Of a stretch of 64,000 nucleotides of DNA, positions 63,784-64,000 are shown piece by piece. The position numbers and the translations under genes are program-made. The stretch's first letter is position 1. Each line of letters begins with the position of its first letter. The notes beneath the pieces are model-generated. The model had not been told where the DNA came from and made no database searches. It saw only the letters and a program-made list of their open reading frames with translations. Source of the DNA: Bauldia litoralis (GTDB taxonomy: Bacteria; Pseudomonadota; Alphaproteobacteria; Rhizobiales; Kaistiaceae); assembly GCA_945882315.1 (NCBI GenBank), contig CAMCWB010000007.1, positions 1-64,000 of the forward strand. The letters run 5' to 3'.

Positions 63784-64000
63784 ATGACCGAACGCCTGCT
63801 CGTGCTCGTCCGCCATGGACAGAGCGAATGGAACCTGAAGAACCTCTTCACCGGCTGGCGTGACGTCGAGCTGACCGAGACCGGCACCAAGGAGGCGCGC
63901 TCGGCCGGCCGCAAGCTGAAGGCCAAGGGCCTCACCTTCGGCATGGCCTTCACCTCGGCGCTGAAGCGGGCCCAGAACACGCTCGACCTGATGCTCGACG
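63784..64000 (+). CDS. gpmA: 2,3-bisphosphoglycerate-dependent phosphoglycerate mutase, 5' part
   Basis: 72 codons seen before the right edge. [21 protein letters not shown] contains the phospho-histidine, and [12 protein letters not shown] and [15 protein letters not shown] follow. It interconverts 2- and 3-phosphoglycerate in glycolysis. It begins 8 nt after dapB and may be co-transcribed. Confidence 0.95.
   Translation, partial: MTERLLVLVRHGQSEWNLKNLFTGWRDVELTETGTKEARSAGRKLKAKGLTFGMAFTSALKRAQNTLDLMLD

Overview
The window is GC-rich, densely packed DNA from an alphaproteobacterium, most likely order Hyphomicrobiales (Rhizobiales). The evidence is gene content and order: ChvG/ChvI next to a short HprK and EIIA-Man/HPr, ahcY beside a DivL-like kinase, lnt-xre-metK-trmB, miaB-phoH-ybeY-corC, mutS-glnD-murJ-trpS, and dnaK-dnaJ followed by a PmtA-like methyltransferase. 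Family or genus cannot be resolved from the sequence alone. No rRNA, tRNA, CRISPR array, prophage or insertion sequence was recognised. Almost all of the first 52 kb is coded on the minus strand, while about 52.4 to 64 kb is mostly plus.

Layout. 1-8.8 kb (minus): addB (cut by the window edge), a MurU-type nucleotidyltransferase, a TsaE-AmgK fusion, a DivL-like kinase with Tyr in place of the phospho-acceptor His, and ahcY behind a palindromic operator. 8.9-12.7 kb (minus): the regulatory PTS (HPr, EIIA-Man, HprK) merging into chvG-chvI. 13-14.2 kb: a HugZ-type protein and a ParE/RelE toxin-antitoxin pair. 14.3-25.4 kb (minus): the transcription/translation supercluster rimP-nusA-ylxR-infB-(YcxB-like membrane protein)-rbfA-truB-rpsO-pnp. 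25.4-29.9 kb: sulfate ABC transporter genes and an Rrf2 regulator. 30-40.8 kb: trmB, metK, xre, lnt, corC, ybeY, phoH, miaB, Fur-family gene, rimI, tsaB, nfuA. 41-43.5 kb: an orphan SARP-like/TolB-like/TPR regulator facing a DUF1127 gene. 43.5-52.3 kb: usp, trpS, murJ, glnD, mutS. 52.4-56.2 kb: malic enzyme gene maeB with HigBA on one side and VapBC on the other. 56.3-64 kb: dnaK, dnaJ, pmtA, an FMN reductase, a signal peptidase I homologue whose catalytic Lys is Arg, then pyrF, dapB and the start of gpmA.

Most of the window is conserved chromosomal backbone. No wholly new multi-gene system stands out. The more unusual signals are a possible dead signal peptidase in a patch that looks lower in GC; the SARP-like regulator with a 22-bp-spaced direct repeat in its divergent promoter region; a membrane protein inserted between infB and rbfA; an attenuator-like hairpin in the rimP-nusA leader; two candidate leaderless promoters (parD-like antitoxin and pyrF); and three toxin-antitoxin modules in the seams between housekeeping blocks, two of them with clean palindromic operators.
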